From Hyphomicrobiales bacterium (GTDB lineage Bacteria > Pseudomonadota > Alphaproteobacteria > Rhizobiales > Rhizobiaceae), in contig UCHV01000018.1 of the NCBI GenBank assembly GCA_900472395.1, positions 1-64,000 of the forward strand: 64,000 bases of DNA, written 5' to 3'. Both the position numbers and the translations under genes were made by a program. Positions 20,447 to 28,967 of the stretch are shown one piece after another; position 1 is the stretch's first letter, and every line of letters starts with the position of its first letter. Below the pieces are notes generated by a model. The model had not been told where the DNA came from. It made no database searches and saw nothing but the letters and a program-made list of their open reading frames with translations.

Positions 20447-20777
20447 GTCACGCTTTCCCTTCTTTTGAAACGCGGGTTGCCCAATGACGGCGGAAACTAG
20501 TGTCGGTTATTTAAATAGGCAATACACAAATTCGAAAAAGACTAGTAAGATCAATTATTTAATCGATTTAAATAATTTTCTTCTGTTTTAAATCGGTTTG
20601 ATTCTGACATGCGAACGATCAATTCAGCCCGCTAATGTATGGAGGATCTTGCATCGGCGTTTGACGTTGCCACAATTTGTTCCACCTTTATACTCAAAAC
20701 GCGTCAACAGGGCAGCCGAACGGCAGGGGCGATTTCCAGGAGACGCCTTTAGAATGACGACGACGGAGACCGAAAGA
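20447..20777. promoter_or_regulatory. divergent pckA / chvI promoter region with AT-rich inverted repeats
   Basis: A 331-bp gene-free stretch. A perfect 10-bp inverted repeat, AATTATTTAA (20553-20562) and TTAAATAATT (20568-20577), is separated by TCGAT. A second, imperfect AAATCGGTTT element centres on 20594-20595. Both have a central CG inside A/T-rich arms, as LacI/GalR-family operators do, and lie 105-155 bp upstream of the pckA start. I infer control of pckA. No canonical promoter hexamers could be assigned with confidence. Confidence 0.55.
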
Positions 20778-21506
20778 ATGCAGACAATCGCGCTCGTGGA
20801 CGACGACCGCAACATCCTCACTTCAGTGTCGATTGCACTGGAAGCCGAGGGATACAGGGTCGAAACCTACACCGATGGTGCGTCGGCGCTGGACGGTCTT
20901 CTTGCCCGTCCGCCACAGCTGGCGATCTTCGATATCAAGATGCCGCGTATGGACGGCATGGAATTGCTGCGCCGCCTGCGCCAGCGTTCCGACCTGCCGG
21001 TGATCTTCCTCACCTCCAAGGACGAAGAGATCGATGAATTGTTCGGCCTGAAGATGGGCGCCGACGATTTCATTACTAAGCCGTTTTCGCAGCGTCTGCT
21101 GGTCGAGCGCGTCAAGGCGATTCTTCGCCGTTCCGCGAACCGCGAAGCAGCTGCTGCCGGCGGCACGGGCACGGCAAAATCTGCCGACCAGCAGGCCGCC
21201 CGCACACTGGAAAGAGGCCAGCTGGCCATGGACCAGGAACGCCACACCTGCACCTGGAAGGGTGAACCGGTCACGTTGACGGTTACGGAATTCCTGATCC
21301 TGCATTCGCTGGCGCAGCGTCCGGGCGTGGTCAAAAGCCGTGATGCGCTGATGGATGCAGCTTATGACGAGCAGGTCTATGTCGACGACCGTACGATCGA
21401 CAGCCACATCAAGAGACTTCGCAAGAAGTTCAAGATGGTCGATAACGAATTCGACATGATCGAGACGCTCTATGGCGTCGGATACCGCTTCCGCGAAGCC
21501 GCATGA
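20778..21506 (+). CDS. chvI: response regulator ChvI
   Basis: About 242 aa, OmpR-type. Receiver: 'ALVDDDRN', phosphoacceptor Asp52 in '[12 protein letters not shown]', 'FLTSKDEE', 'FITKPFS'. Winged-helix DNA-binding domain: '[30 protein letters not shown]' through '[14 protein letters not shown]' and '[11 protein letters not shown]'. It is near-identical in character to rhizobial ChvI, which with ChvG and the periplasmic inhibitor ExoR controls exopolysaccharide, acid and envelope responses. ATG 20754 (with AGGAG upstream) is a possible earlier start; the family usually begins '[10 protein letters not shown]'. Confidence 0.96.
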   Translation: MQTIALVDDDRNILTSVSIALEAEGYRVETYTDGASALDGLLARPPQLAIFDIKMPRMDGMELLRRLRQRSDLPVIFLTSKDEEIDELFGLKMGADDFITKPFSQRLLVERVKAILRRSANREAAAAGGTGTAKSADQQAARTLERGQLAMDQERHTCTWKGEPVTLTVTEFLILHSLAQRPGVVKSRDALMDAAYDEQVYVDDRTIDSHIKRLRKKFKMVDNEFDMIETLYGVGYRFREAA

Positions 21507-21568
21507 TTGCGATAGGGCGCTGACCCTGTCACAACCGGCGGCGATTCGGCGGTGGAAAGGAAGAAGTC

Positions 21569-23356
21569 TTGGCCGACCAGGCTATTGATAAGGACATGAC
21601 TGACGCGAACGAACCGCGGCAGGCGAACAGGCGGCTGTGGTCGCGGCCATTTACGCTTGCCCGCCGTGTTTTCGGACATGCCGTGTTTTCCAGCCTGACT
21701 CGGCGGATTCTTTTCTTCAACATCGCCGCAACCGTGGTTCTGGTGGCAGGTATCCTTTACCTCAACCAGTTTCGCGAGGGGCTGATCGATGCGCGTGTCG
21801 AAAGCCTGCTGACACAGGGCGAAATCATTTCGGCCGCAGTCTCGGCCTCGGCATCCGTCGATACCAATTCGATTACAATCGACCCGGAAAAACTGCTGGA
21901 ACTGCAGGCGGGGCAGAGCATCACGCCGGTTCCCAACGACGAGGACCTCGATTTTCCGATCGATCCGGAACGTGTGGCACCGGTTCTTCGCCGCCTGATT
22001 TCACCGACACGTACGCGTGCGCGCCTGTTCGATGCAGATGCAAATCTGCTTCTGGATTCGCGCCACCTCTATTCCCGTGGCCAGGTTCTACGCTTCGACC
22101 TGCCGCCGATCGAGGAGGAAAAGCAGACCTGGAACGAGTGGCTTGCCAGCCTCTTCAACCGCATGCTGCAACCAGGCAATCTGCCAAGCTACAAGGAAGC
22201 GCCGGGCGGTGACGGCTCGATCTATCCCGAAGTCATGAATGCGCTGACCGGTGTGCGCGGTGCGGTGGTGCGCGTTACCGATCGCGGCGAGCTGATCGTA
22301 TCGGTCGCCGTACCGGTCCAGCGCTCGCGAGCGGTTCTCGGGGTGCTTCTTCTTTCCACCCAGGCAGGTGACATCGACAACATCGTCCACGCGGAACGTC
22401 TGGCGATCATGCGCGTTTTCGGGGTTGCGACACTCGTCAACATCCTGCTGTCGTTGCTTCTCTCATCCACTATCGCCAATCCGTTGCGTCGGCTTTCTGC
22501 AGCCGCCATCCGGGTGCGGCGCGGCGCCAAGCAGCGAGAAGAGATTCCCGACTTTTCCGCCCGCCAGGACGAAATCGGCAACCTTTCGATTGCGCTGCGC
22601 GACATGACCAACGCGCTTTACGACCGTATTGCCGCCATCGAAAGTTTTGCCGCCGATGTCAGTCATGAGCTGAAAAACCCGCTGACATCGTTGCGCAGCG
22701 CTGTCGAAACGCTGCCGCTCGCCAAAAGCGAGGAATCCAAGCAGCGTCTGACGGACATCATTTTTCACGATGTTCGCCGCCTGGACCGATTGATCAGTGA
22801 TATTTCCGACGCTTCGCGACTGGATGCCGAACTGGCGCGGTCGGACTCGGCTCCGGTCGATATGGAAGCACTTGTCGGCAATCTGGTCGACATTTCGCTG
22901 CAAATCCGCAACGGCCGCAAACCTGTCGAAATCGCCCTTGCCGTCGATCGAAAGACGGATGCGAAATCCGAATTCGTCGTTCCGGGTCATGACCTGCGGC
23001 TTGGCCAGATCGTCACCAATCTTATTGAAAATGCACGTTCGTTCGTTCCTGAAAAGAGCGGCAGGATCAAGGTTCGCCTCTTTACCAGCAGCAAGGGCCG
23101 CTGCATCATCCATGTCGATGACAACGGACCTGGCATTCAGGCGGAAGATATCGACCGTATTTTCGAACGTTTCTATACCGACCGGCCGGAGGGCGAAAGT
23201 TTCGGCCAGAATTCCGGCCTCGGCCTATCCATCAGTCGTCAGATCGCAGAAGCGCATGGCGGTAGCTTGAGAGCCGAAAACCTCGTCGACGAAAAGACCG
23301 GCAATGTGAACGGTGCACGCTTCATTCTGTCTTTGCCGATCGGCCCGCAACAATAA
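21569..23356 (+). CDS. chvG: sensor histidine kinase ChvG (ExoS)
   Basis: About 595 aa. A first membrane helix lies near residues 47-66 ('ILFFNIAATVVLVAGILYL'), then a large periplasmic sensing domain of about 210 residues that in Sinorhizobium binds ExoR, then a second helix ('VATLVNILLSLLLSSTI'). HAMP, H-box 'AADVSHELKNPLTSL' with His366, and an HATPase domain ('LIENARSFVPE', 'DDNGPGI', 'GLGLSISRQIAEAHGG') follow. The start is TTG 21569 behind an AAGGAAG site; ATG 21596 is an alternative. It follows chvI by 62 bp. Confidence 0.96.
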   Translation: MADQAIDKDMTDANEPRQANRRLWSRPFTLARRVFGHAVFSSLTRRILFFNIAATVVLVAGILYLNQFREGLIDARVESLLTQGEIISAAVSASASVDTNSITIDPEKLLELQAGQSITPVPNDEDLDFPIDPERVAPVLRRLISPTRTRARLFDADANLLLDSRHLYSRGQVLRFDLPPIEEEKQTWNEWLASLFNRMLQPGNLPSYKEAPGGDGSIYPEVMNALTGVRGAVVRVTDRGELIVSVAVPVQRSRAVLGVLLLSTQAGDIDNIVHAERLAIMRVFGVATLVNILLSLLLSSTIANPLRRLSAAAIRVRRGAKQREEIPDFSARQDEIGNLSIALRDMTNALYDRIAAIESFAADVSHELKNPLTSLRSAVETLPLAKSEESKQRLTDIIFHDVRRLDRLISDISDASRLDAELARSDSAPVDMEALVGNLVDISLQIRNGRKPVEIALAVDRKTDAKSEFVVPGHDLRLGQIVTNLIENARSFVPEKSGRIKVRLFTSSKGRCIIHVDDNGPGIQAEDIDRIFERFYTDRPEGESFGQNSGLGLSISRQIAEAHGGSLRAENLVDEKTGNVNGARFILSLPIGPQQ

Positions 23357-23369
23357 AAGAGGCGAAGCC

Positions 23370-23819
23370 GTGAGCCTGCAGACCAATCTTCACGCAACCG
23401 CGATCGTGATCGGAACGCGTGGGGTTTTGTTTCTCGGCTCATCCGGTTCCGGAAAATCGTCGCTGGCGCTGAAGTGCCTGGAGGCTGCGCGCCTCGCGGG
23501 CCAGTTCTCGGCCCTGATCGCCGACGATCAGGTTTTCATCGAAAACGGCAATGGAAAAGTGATTGCCAGGAGACCGGTGGCGACTGCCGGCATGCTGGAA
23601 GTTCGTCATAGCGGCATCGCAAGGATCGACAGTATCGAGGCTGCAATTCTTCACCTTGCCGTTCTGGTCGTGAACCATGATATTGCCGACAGGTTGCCAC
23701 CGGATGGCGAGACATATACGCTCCCGTTCGGCCTGCAACTGCCCCTCCTGCGTATGGTCAGTGATGTCTCGGCACCGTTATCAGCCATTGCCGGTTTGGG
23801 ACACGATCTGATCCACTAA
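23370..23819 (+). CDS. hprK: short HPr kinase/phosphorylase (HprK)
   Basis: About 149 aa from GTG 23370. It contains only the C-terminal catalytic domain of HprK: Walker A 'GSSGSGKSS' at 23-31 and 'ALIADDQVFIE' with the catalytic acidic residues. The N-terminal half of the Gram-positive enzyme is absent, as is usual in alphaproteobacteria. It phosphorylates HPr on Ser46, and that serine is present in the ptsH product downstream. It is 13 bp after chvG, so it is probably in the chvIG transcript. Confidence 0.93.
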   Translation: MSLQTNLHATAIVIGTRGVLFLGSSGSGKSSLALKCLEAARLAGQFSALIADDQVFIENGNGKVIARRPVATAGMLEVRHSGIARIDSIEAAILHLAVLVVNHDIADRLPPDGETYTLPFGLQLPLLRMVSDVSAPLSAIAGLGHDLIH

Positions 23820-23950
23820 CAGGTCTCCAAGCGCAGTTTTCATTTTTAGCTTGCACTTCCGCCCGACATATAGAAGATGGCTCACCACCGCGACAGCACT
23901 TGTTGCAGCGCGATAAGGCCTGCGTAATATGTCTTCCAAGGGGTCATTTC

Positions 23951-24352
23951 ATGATCGGACTTGTGCTTGTCACTCATGGCAAGCTGGCTGAAGAGTTTCG
24001 TCATGCGGTGGAGCATGTCGTTGGTCCTCAGAAATACATTGAGACCATATGTATCGGTCCGGAAGACGATATGGATCAGCGTCGGCAGGATATCGTCGAT
24101 GCCGTCGCACGTGCCGACGATGGTCACGGCGTCATTATCCTGACGGACATGTTCGGCGGCACGCCATCCAATCTTTCCATTTCGGTGATGAGCAGCGGCA
24201 AGACCGAAGTGATTGCCGGCGTCAATTTGCCCATGCTGATCAAGCTTGCCGGCATTCGCGCCGATAACGATATGCAAAAGGCATTGGTCGAAGCATCCGA
24301 AGCCGGTCGAAAATACATCAACGTGGCCAGCCGCGTTTTAAGCGGCAAGTGA
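23951..24352 (+). CDS. manX: mannose-type PTS EIIA component
   Basis: About 133 aa, EIIA-Man fold. The phosphoacceptor His9 is in 'GLVLVTHGKLAEEF', and 'VIILTDMFGGTPSN' is the family signature. No EIIB, EIIC or EIID genes are nearby, so it is likely a regulatory rather than a sugar-uptake EIIA, as known for rhizobial ManX. ATG 23951 has AAGGGG upstream; the frame is open from 23900. It is 10 bp upstream of ptsH. Confidence 0.93.
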   Translation: MIGLVLVTHGKLAEEFRHAVEHVVGPQKYIETICIGPEDDMDQRRQDIVDAVARADDGHGVIILTDMFGGTPSNLSISVMSSGKTEVIAGVNLPMLIKLAGIRADNDMQKALVEASEAGRKYINVASRVLSGK

Positions 24353-24362
24353 GGCTATATCG

Positions 24363-24632
24363 ATGTTTTCCCGCGAACTCCTCATCATCAACAAACGCGG
24401 GCTTCACGCACGTGCTTCTGCCAAATTCGTCCAGACCGTCGAAGGCTTCAACGCACAAGTCAGCGTCAGCAAGGATGGCATGACAGTGGGTGGAACATCG
24501 ATCATGGGCCTGATGATGCTGGCCGCCAGCCCAGGATGCAGCATCTCCGTCAGCACATCCGGCGAACAGGCCGAAGCCGTGCTTGACGCCCTTGATCAGC
24601 TGGTCGCCAACAAGTTCGGCGAGGACGCCTGA
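24363..24632 (+). CDS. ptsH: phosphocarrier protein HPr
   Basis: 89 aa. His15 in 'KRGLHARASAKF' is the PEP-dependent phosphorylation site, and Ser46 in 'GGTSIMGLMMLAAS' is the HprK target. With EIIA-Man and HprK it makes a regulatory phosphorelay; enzyme I (PtsP type in rhizobia) is not in the window. Confidence 0.97.
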   Translation: MFSRELLIINKRGLHARASAKFVQTVEGFNAQVSVSKDGMTVGGTSIMGLMMLAASPGCSISVSTSGEQAEAVLDALDQLVANKFGEDA

Positions 24633-24633
24633 A

Positions 24634-24760
24634 GCAACAGATAAAGATATAAAGACTTCTTTATGTCTTGTTGCCAGCCTGCCATAAGCCTGCTACATCC
24701 CAGCGCTAATACCTGCCCGCAATGGGCGGAGTTTACGGCTCTTCCAAGAGGAAGAGCGCC
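24634..24760 (+). promoter_or_regulatory. structured leader upstream of ahcY (three stem-loops)
   Basis: Three stem-loops stand in a row between ptsH and ahcY. The first pairs GCAAC/GTTGC (24634-24638, 24670-24674) outside an 11-bp stem (24644-24654 with 24659-24669, one G-T). The second is CTGCCC/GGGCGG (24713-24718, 24724-24729). The third is a perfect 8-bp GCTCTTCC/GGAAGAGC (24738-24745, 24750-24757) with loop AAGA, ending 13 nt before the ribosome site. No terminator T-tract is present. It may be a cis-regulatory RNA, or simply processing and insulation signals. Confidence 0.5.
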
Positions 24761-24782
24761 ATCTTTGAGCTGGAGATCCTTC

Positions 24783-26183
24783 ATGACCACTGAGAAAGAC
24801 TATATCGTCGCCGACATTTCGCTGGCGGATTTCGGCCGCAAGGAACTCGATATCGCCGAAACTGAAATGCCGGGCCTGATGTCCTGCCGCAGCGAATTCG
24901 GCCAGTCCCAGCCGCTGAAGGGCGCACGCATCTCTGGCTCGCTTCACATGACGATCCAGACGGCGGTTCTGATCGAAACGTTGAAGGCTCTCGGCGCAGA
25001 CATCCGTTGGGCTTCCTGCAACATTTTCTCGACGCAGGACCACGCTGCTGCCGCGATCGCCGCAGCCGGCATTCCGGTCTTTGCCGTCAAGGGCGAGTCG
25101 CTCACCGAATATTGGGAATACACCGACAAGATCTTCCAGTGGACCGATGGCGGCTACTCGAACATGATCCTCGATGATGGCGGCGATGCCACCATGTACA
25201 TCCTGCTCGGCGCCCGCGCCGAAGCCGGCGAAGATGTGCTTTCGAACCCGGGTTCGGAAGAGGAAGAAATCCTGTTCGCGCAGATCAAGAAGCGCCTCGC
25301 GGCAACGCCTGGCTGGTTTACCAAGCAGCGCGATGCCATCAAGGGCGTCACCGAAGAAACCACCACCGGCGTTCATCGCCTGTACGAACTGGCCAAGAAG
25401 GGCCTCCTGCCCTTCCCGGCCATCAATGTCAACGATAGCGTCACCAAGTCGAAGTTCGACAACAAATACGGCTGCAAAGAATCGCTGGTCGACGGCATCC
25501 GCCGCGGCACCGACGTGATGATGGCCGGCAAGGTTGCCGTAGTGTGCGGTTACGGCGATGTCGGCAAGGGTTCTGCCGCTTCGCTTCAGGGCGCCGGCGC
25601 TCGCGTCAAGGTCACGGAAGTGGATCCGATCTGCGCCCTCCAGGCTGCCATGGACGGTTTTGAAGTCGTCATCCTGGAAGACGTCGTTTCCACGGCCGAC
25701 ATCTTCATCACCACGACCGGCAACAAGGACGTTATCCGCATCGACCACATGCGTGCGATGAAGGATATGGCAATCGTCGGCAATATCGGCCACTTCGATA
25801 ACGAAATCCAGGTTGCGGCTCTGAAGAACCTCAAGTGGACCAACGTCAAGCCGCAGGTCGACATGGTCGAATTCCCGGCCGGCAACCGTATCATCCTTCT
25901 GTCGGAAGGCCGTCTGCTCAACCTCGGCAACGCCACCGGTCACCCGTCCTTCGTGATGTCGGCGTCGTTCACCAACCAGACACTGGCTCAGATCGAACTG
26001 TTCACCAAGCCTGACGCCTACAAGAACGAGGTCTACATCTTGCCGAAGCATCTCGATGAGAAGGTTGCACGCCTTCACCTCGAAAAGCTCGGCGTCAAGC
26101 TGACCGAGCTTCTTCCGGAACAGGCCGCCTATATCGGCGTTCCGCAGCAGGGTCCGTTCAAGGCAGAACACTACCGCTACTAA
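24783..26183 (+). CDS. ahcY: S-adenosyl-L-homocysteine hydrolase
   Basis: 466 aa. It hydrolyses S-adenosylhomocysteine to adenosine and homocysteine, keeping methylation reactions running. Conserved: '[21 protein letters not shown]', '[17 protein letters not shown]', the NAD-binding Rossmann '[15 protein letters not shown]' and the C-terminal '[10 protein letters not shown]' that reaches into the neighbouring subunit. ATG 24783 is preceded by GGAG; the open frame begins at 24663. It is the gene before divL and carries its own strong terminator. Confidence 0.98.
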   Translation: MTTEKDYIVADISLADFGRKELDIAETEMPGLMSCRSEFGQSQPLKGARISGSLHMTIQTAVLIETLKALGADIRWASCNIFSTQDHAAAAIAAAGIPVFAVKGESLTEYWEYTDKIFQWTDGGYSNMILDDGGDATMYILLGARAEAGEDVLSNPGSEEEEILFAQIKKRLAATPGWFTKQRDAIKGVTEETTTGVHRLYELAKKGLLPFPAINVNDSVTKSKFDNKYGCKESLVDGIRRGTDVMMAGKVAVVCGYGDVGKGSAASLQGAGARVKVTEVDPICALQAAMDGFEVVILEDVVSTADIFITTTGNKDVIRIDHMRAMKDMAIVGNIGHFDNEIQVAALKNLKWTNVKPQVDMVEFPAGNRIILLSEGRLLNLGNATGHPSFVMSASFTNQTLAQIELFTKPDAYKNEVYILPKHLDEKVARLHLEKLGVKLTELLPEQAAYIGVPQQGPFKAEHYRY

Positions 26184-26212
26184 TAATTAGCCGGTTCATC
26201 CACAACATATAG

Positions 26213-26250
26213 GGCCGCAGGCGTTGACAAATGCCTGCGGCCTATTTTTT
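26213..26250 (+). terminator. rho-independent terminator after ahcY
   Basis: The perfect 10-bp stem GGCCGCAGGC (26213-26222) and GCCTGCGGCC (26233-26242) is followed by TATTTTTT. It separates ahcY from the divL transcript. Confidence 0.95.
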
Positions 26251-26378
26251 CGCACCAAGCTTCCCGCTGAATCCGGAAAGAAGTATTGTCGTAAGACTTG
26301 ATTCGCGCCCTTTTTATGCGTTTGCGCGGACTGGAATGTCTTGTCGACGATGCGGCACCTGGACGGAGACAGACCGGA

Positions 26379-28967
26379 ATGGCGGTTGGAAATATGGCCT
26401 CGCTTCAGCGGGCCGAAATGAATGTCGATGGCGACGAGGCCTCGGCACAGACAATTATTTGCCAGGGCATGGCAACTGAACGCAAAACCGCTGCGCGCGG
26501 TCTGCGTCGGCTTGTGCGTTGGGCTGGAATTGCGCTTTCAGGTACGGCTCTCTCGAGCCTTGCCGGCGCAACAGCATTCGCGCAGGAAGCCGGTATCGAG
26601 ACGAGCAGGTTACTTTCATCGTCTGAAATCATCGTGCCGGCCCTGACGATCGGTGCCCTGGCGGCAGCGCTTCTCTCTACCATCTGGCTCGTTCGCCAGA
26701 AGGGTGAGATCGAAACAGAAAGCCGGAATGTGCGCAGCGCTCTATCGGATGCGCAGCAGAAGATATCCAAATACGAGGCGCTGATCGCCGAGAAAAACCG
26801 GAGAATCGTGATCTGGGAAGCCGGCCCGGGCCGCCCGGAGTTTCTCGGACAGCTTCCGGTCGAAACCGGCGCCCCCGTCGAAAATCGCGATTTTCTTGCA
26901 TTCGGTCGCTGGTTGAGCGCTACTTCGGCGTCTGAACTGGAGCGCGCCATCGAAGCATTGCGTGGTGATGCCCGCAGCTTCGACATGGTGATCGAGACAT
27001 TCCGCAATGAAATCCTCGAGGTTCAGGGGCGAGTTTCCGGCGGCAAGGCCTTTGTGCGCTTTATTGCGCTCAATAACCTGCGTGCCGAGCTTGCAGAACT
27101 GAAGATCGAACGTGAGCGGCTATCCAATTCGATGTCGTTGTTCGAATCCTTGCTGGACAGCCTTGAGCAACCGGTATGGCGGCGCGACGGCAACGGTAAC
27201 CTGACTTGGGTGAACCACGCCTATAGCGATGCTGTGGAAGCCGCTTCGCCTTCGGCTGCTGCCCGGGAAGGTCAGGAATTCCTTGGCACGATAGCGCGCG
27301 AAAAAATCCGTGCAACAGCCACGACGGCCTCGCCCTTCCACGATCGCATGTCGACCGTGGTGCGTGGCAACCGCACCATTTTCGATATTTCCGACGTGGT
27401 CGGCCCTGGCGGATCGGCCGGCATGGCGATCGACGTGTCGGAGGCGGAAACGGTTCGTGAAGAACTGAAGCGCACGCTGAAGAGCCACGCCGAGACGCTT
27501 GATCATCTGGCAACGCCGGTCGCGATATTTGACGGCGAACAGAGGCTGCAATTTTATAATCAGGCATTCGTAAGGCTCTGGGATTTCGATCTCGGTTTCC
27601 TGGAGAGCCGACCGGGCAATGCGGAGATGCTCGATCGCCTGCGCAGCCAGAACAAACTGCCGGAGCAACTGAACTGGCGGAACTGGAAGGAATCGGTTCT
27701 TTCCGTCTATCGCTCGCTCGACACCCAATCCGACCGTTGGCATTTGCCGAATGGCCAGACCCTGCAGGTGATTGCCACCGCACATCCGCAGGGCGGTGCT
27801 ACCTGGGTTTTCGAGAACCTGACCGAACAGATGGATCTCGAAACGCGCTACAACACGCTGGTAAAGGTGCAGGGCGAAACCATAGACCATCTTTCCGAAG
27901 GTGTCGCCGTGTTTGGCCCGGACGGCCGCATGCGCCTTTCGAACCCGGCTTTCCGCGTTTTGTGGAATGTGACCGAGGAACAGGCAAAGCCGGGAACGCA
28001 TATCCGCACTATTGAAGCCACTTGCGCCTATGAATACGACAAACCAGACGGCTGGCGTCATTTTGGTCAGATGTTGACCAATTTCGACGATGAACGGCCT
28101 TCGGTGCAAGGCACGTTCGAACTGCATTCCGGCCTCGTTCTGGACTATGCCGTCATTCCGCTGCCGAACGCGCAGACGATGCTCACCTTCGTCAACCGTA
28201 CCGACAGTGCGCTGGCGGAACGGGCACTCAAGGAAAAGAACGAAGCACTGCGCAAAGCAGACGAGTTGAAGAACGATTTCGTGCAGCACGTCTCCTACGA
28301 ACTGCGTTCGCCGCTGACCAACATCATCGGATTCACCGACCTTCTCAAAACACCGGGCCTCGGCGAGCTTAACGAACGTCAGGCCGAATATGTCGACCAT
28401 ATCTCGACGTCGTCCTCGATCCTGTTGACGATCGTCAACGACATTCTCGATCTGGCCACCGTCGATGCCGGGATCATGCAGTTGAACTATAACGAAACCG
28501 ATATCGACGAATTGCTCGATGACGTTTCGCTTCAGATTGCAGATCGCCTGCAGGACAATAGCGTGACGCTGGAAATCAACGCTCCGAGCGGTCTGGGCGC
28601 TATTGTCGCCGACCAGCAGCGCCTGAAGCAGATCCTGATAAAGCTGATCACAAACGCCACCAATTTCGCGCCGGAAGGTTCGACCATTACATTGAATTGC
28701 TGGCGCCAAAGCGAAGATTTCTTCTTCTCGGTTGCCGACAAGGGACCGGGCATTCCTGAAGACATGCTGAAGACGGTGTTCGACCGTTTCTCCTCCAGCA
28801 ACAAGGGCGGAAAGCGCAGTGGCGCGGGCCTTGGACTTTCCATCGTGGAAAGCTTCGTAACGCTTCATCACGGTGATGTCCGCATCGAAAGCGGACCGAG
28901 CCAGGGCACGACAGTGACCTGCCGTATTCCGAGCGCACTCAACGCCCGCTCCGTCGCCGCCGAATGA
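26379..28967 (+). CDS. divL: DivL, cell-cycle histidine-kinase-like protein with Tyr in place of His
   Basis: About 862 aa. A hydrophobic N-terminal segment ('WAGIALSGTALSSLAGATAFA') and a second membrane helix ('IIVPALTIGALAAALLSTIWLV') precede PAS-like repeats (around 'LLDSLEQPVWRRDGNGNLTWVN', 'LDHLATPVAIFDGEQRLQF', 'IDHLSEGVAVFGPDGRMRLSN'). The H-box reads 'VQHVSYELRSPLTNI': the phosphoacceptor is Tyr (codon 28296-28298), the hallmark of DivL. The HATPase domain is present ('KGPGIPEDML', 'GAGLGLSIV'). In Caulobacter DivL controls CckA and hence CtrA. The start is uncertain: TTG 26298, ATG 26379, 26418 or 26469; 26469 best fits a signal peptide. Its stop overlaps the next gene (ATGA). Confidence 0.9.
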   Translation: MAVGNMASLQRAEMNVDGDEASAQTIICQGMATERKTAARGLRRLVRWAGIALSGTALSSLAGATAFAQEAGIETSRLLSSSEIIVPALTIGALAAALLSTIWLVRQKGEIETESRNVRSALSDAQQKISKYEALIAEKNRRIVIWEAGPGRPEFLGQLPVETGAPVENRDFLAFGRWLSATSASELERAIEALRGDARSFDMVIETFRNEILEVQGRVSGGKAFVRFIALNNLRAELAELKIERERLSNSMSLFESLLDSLEQPVWRRDGNGNLTWVNHAYSDAVEAASPSAAAREGQEFLGTIAREKIRATATTASPFHDRMSTVVRGNRTIFDISDVVGPGGSAGMAIDVSEAETVREELKRTLKSHAETLDHLATPVAIFDGEQRLQFYNQAFVRLWDFDLGFLESRPGNAEMLDRLRSQNKLPEQLNWRNWKESVLSVYRSLDTQSDRWHLPNGQTLQVIATAHPQGGATWVFENLTEQMDLETRYNTLVKVQGETIDHLSEGVAVFGPDGRMRLSNPAFRVLWNVTEEQAKPGTHIRTIEATCAYEYDKPDGWRHFGQMLTNFDDERPSVQGTFELHSGLVLDYAVIPLPNAQTMLTFVNRTDSALAERALKEKNEALRKADELKNDFVQHVSYELRSPLTNIIGFTDLLKTPGLGELNERQAEYVDHISTSSSILLTIVNDILDLATVDAGIMQLNYNETDIDELLDDVSLQIADRLQDNSVTLEINAPSGLGAIVADQQRLKQILIKLITNATNFAPEGSTITLNCWRQSEDFFFSVADKGPGIPEDMLKTVFDRFSSSNKGGKRSGAGLGLSIVESFVTLHHGDVRIESGPSQGTTVTCRIPSALNARSVAAE

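Noticed and set aside
18890-20500. Long plus-strand open frame (536 codons) opposite pckA
   Set aside because: It mirrors the well-supported pckA gene, has no recognisable domain, and its composition is that expected from the antisense of a GC-rich coding sequence.
24633-24782. SAH riboswitch upstream of ahcY
   Set aside because: I could not find the conserved SAH-riboswitch core or pseudoknot; the leader is kept as a structured but unassigned element.
24693-26171. Minus-strand open frame of 492 codons opposite ahcY
   Set aside because: An antisense shadow of ahcY with no motifs, no ribosome site and no partner genes.
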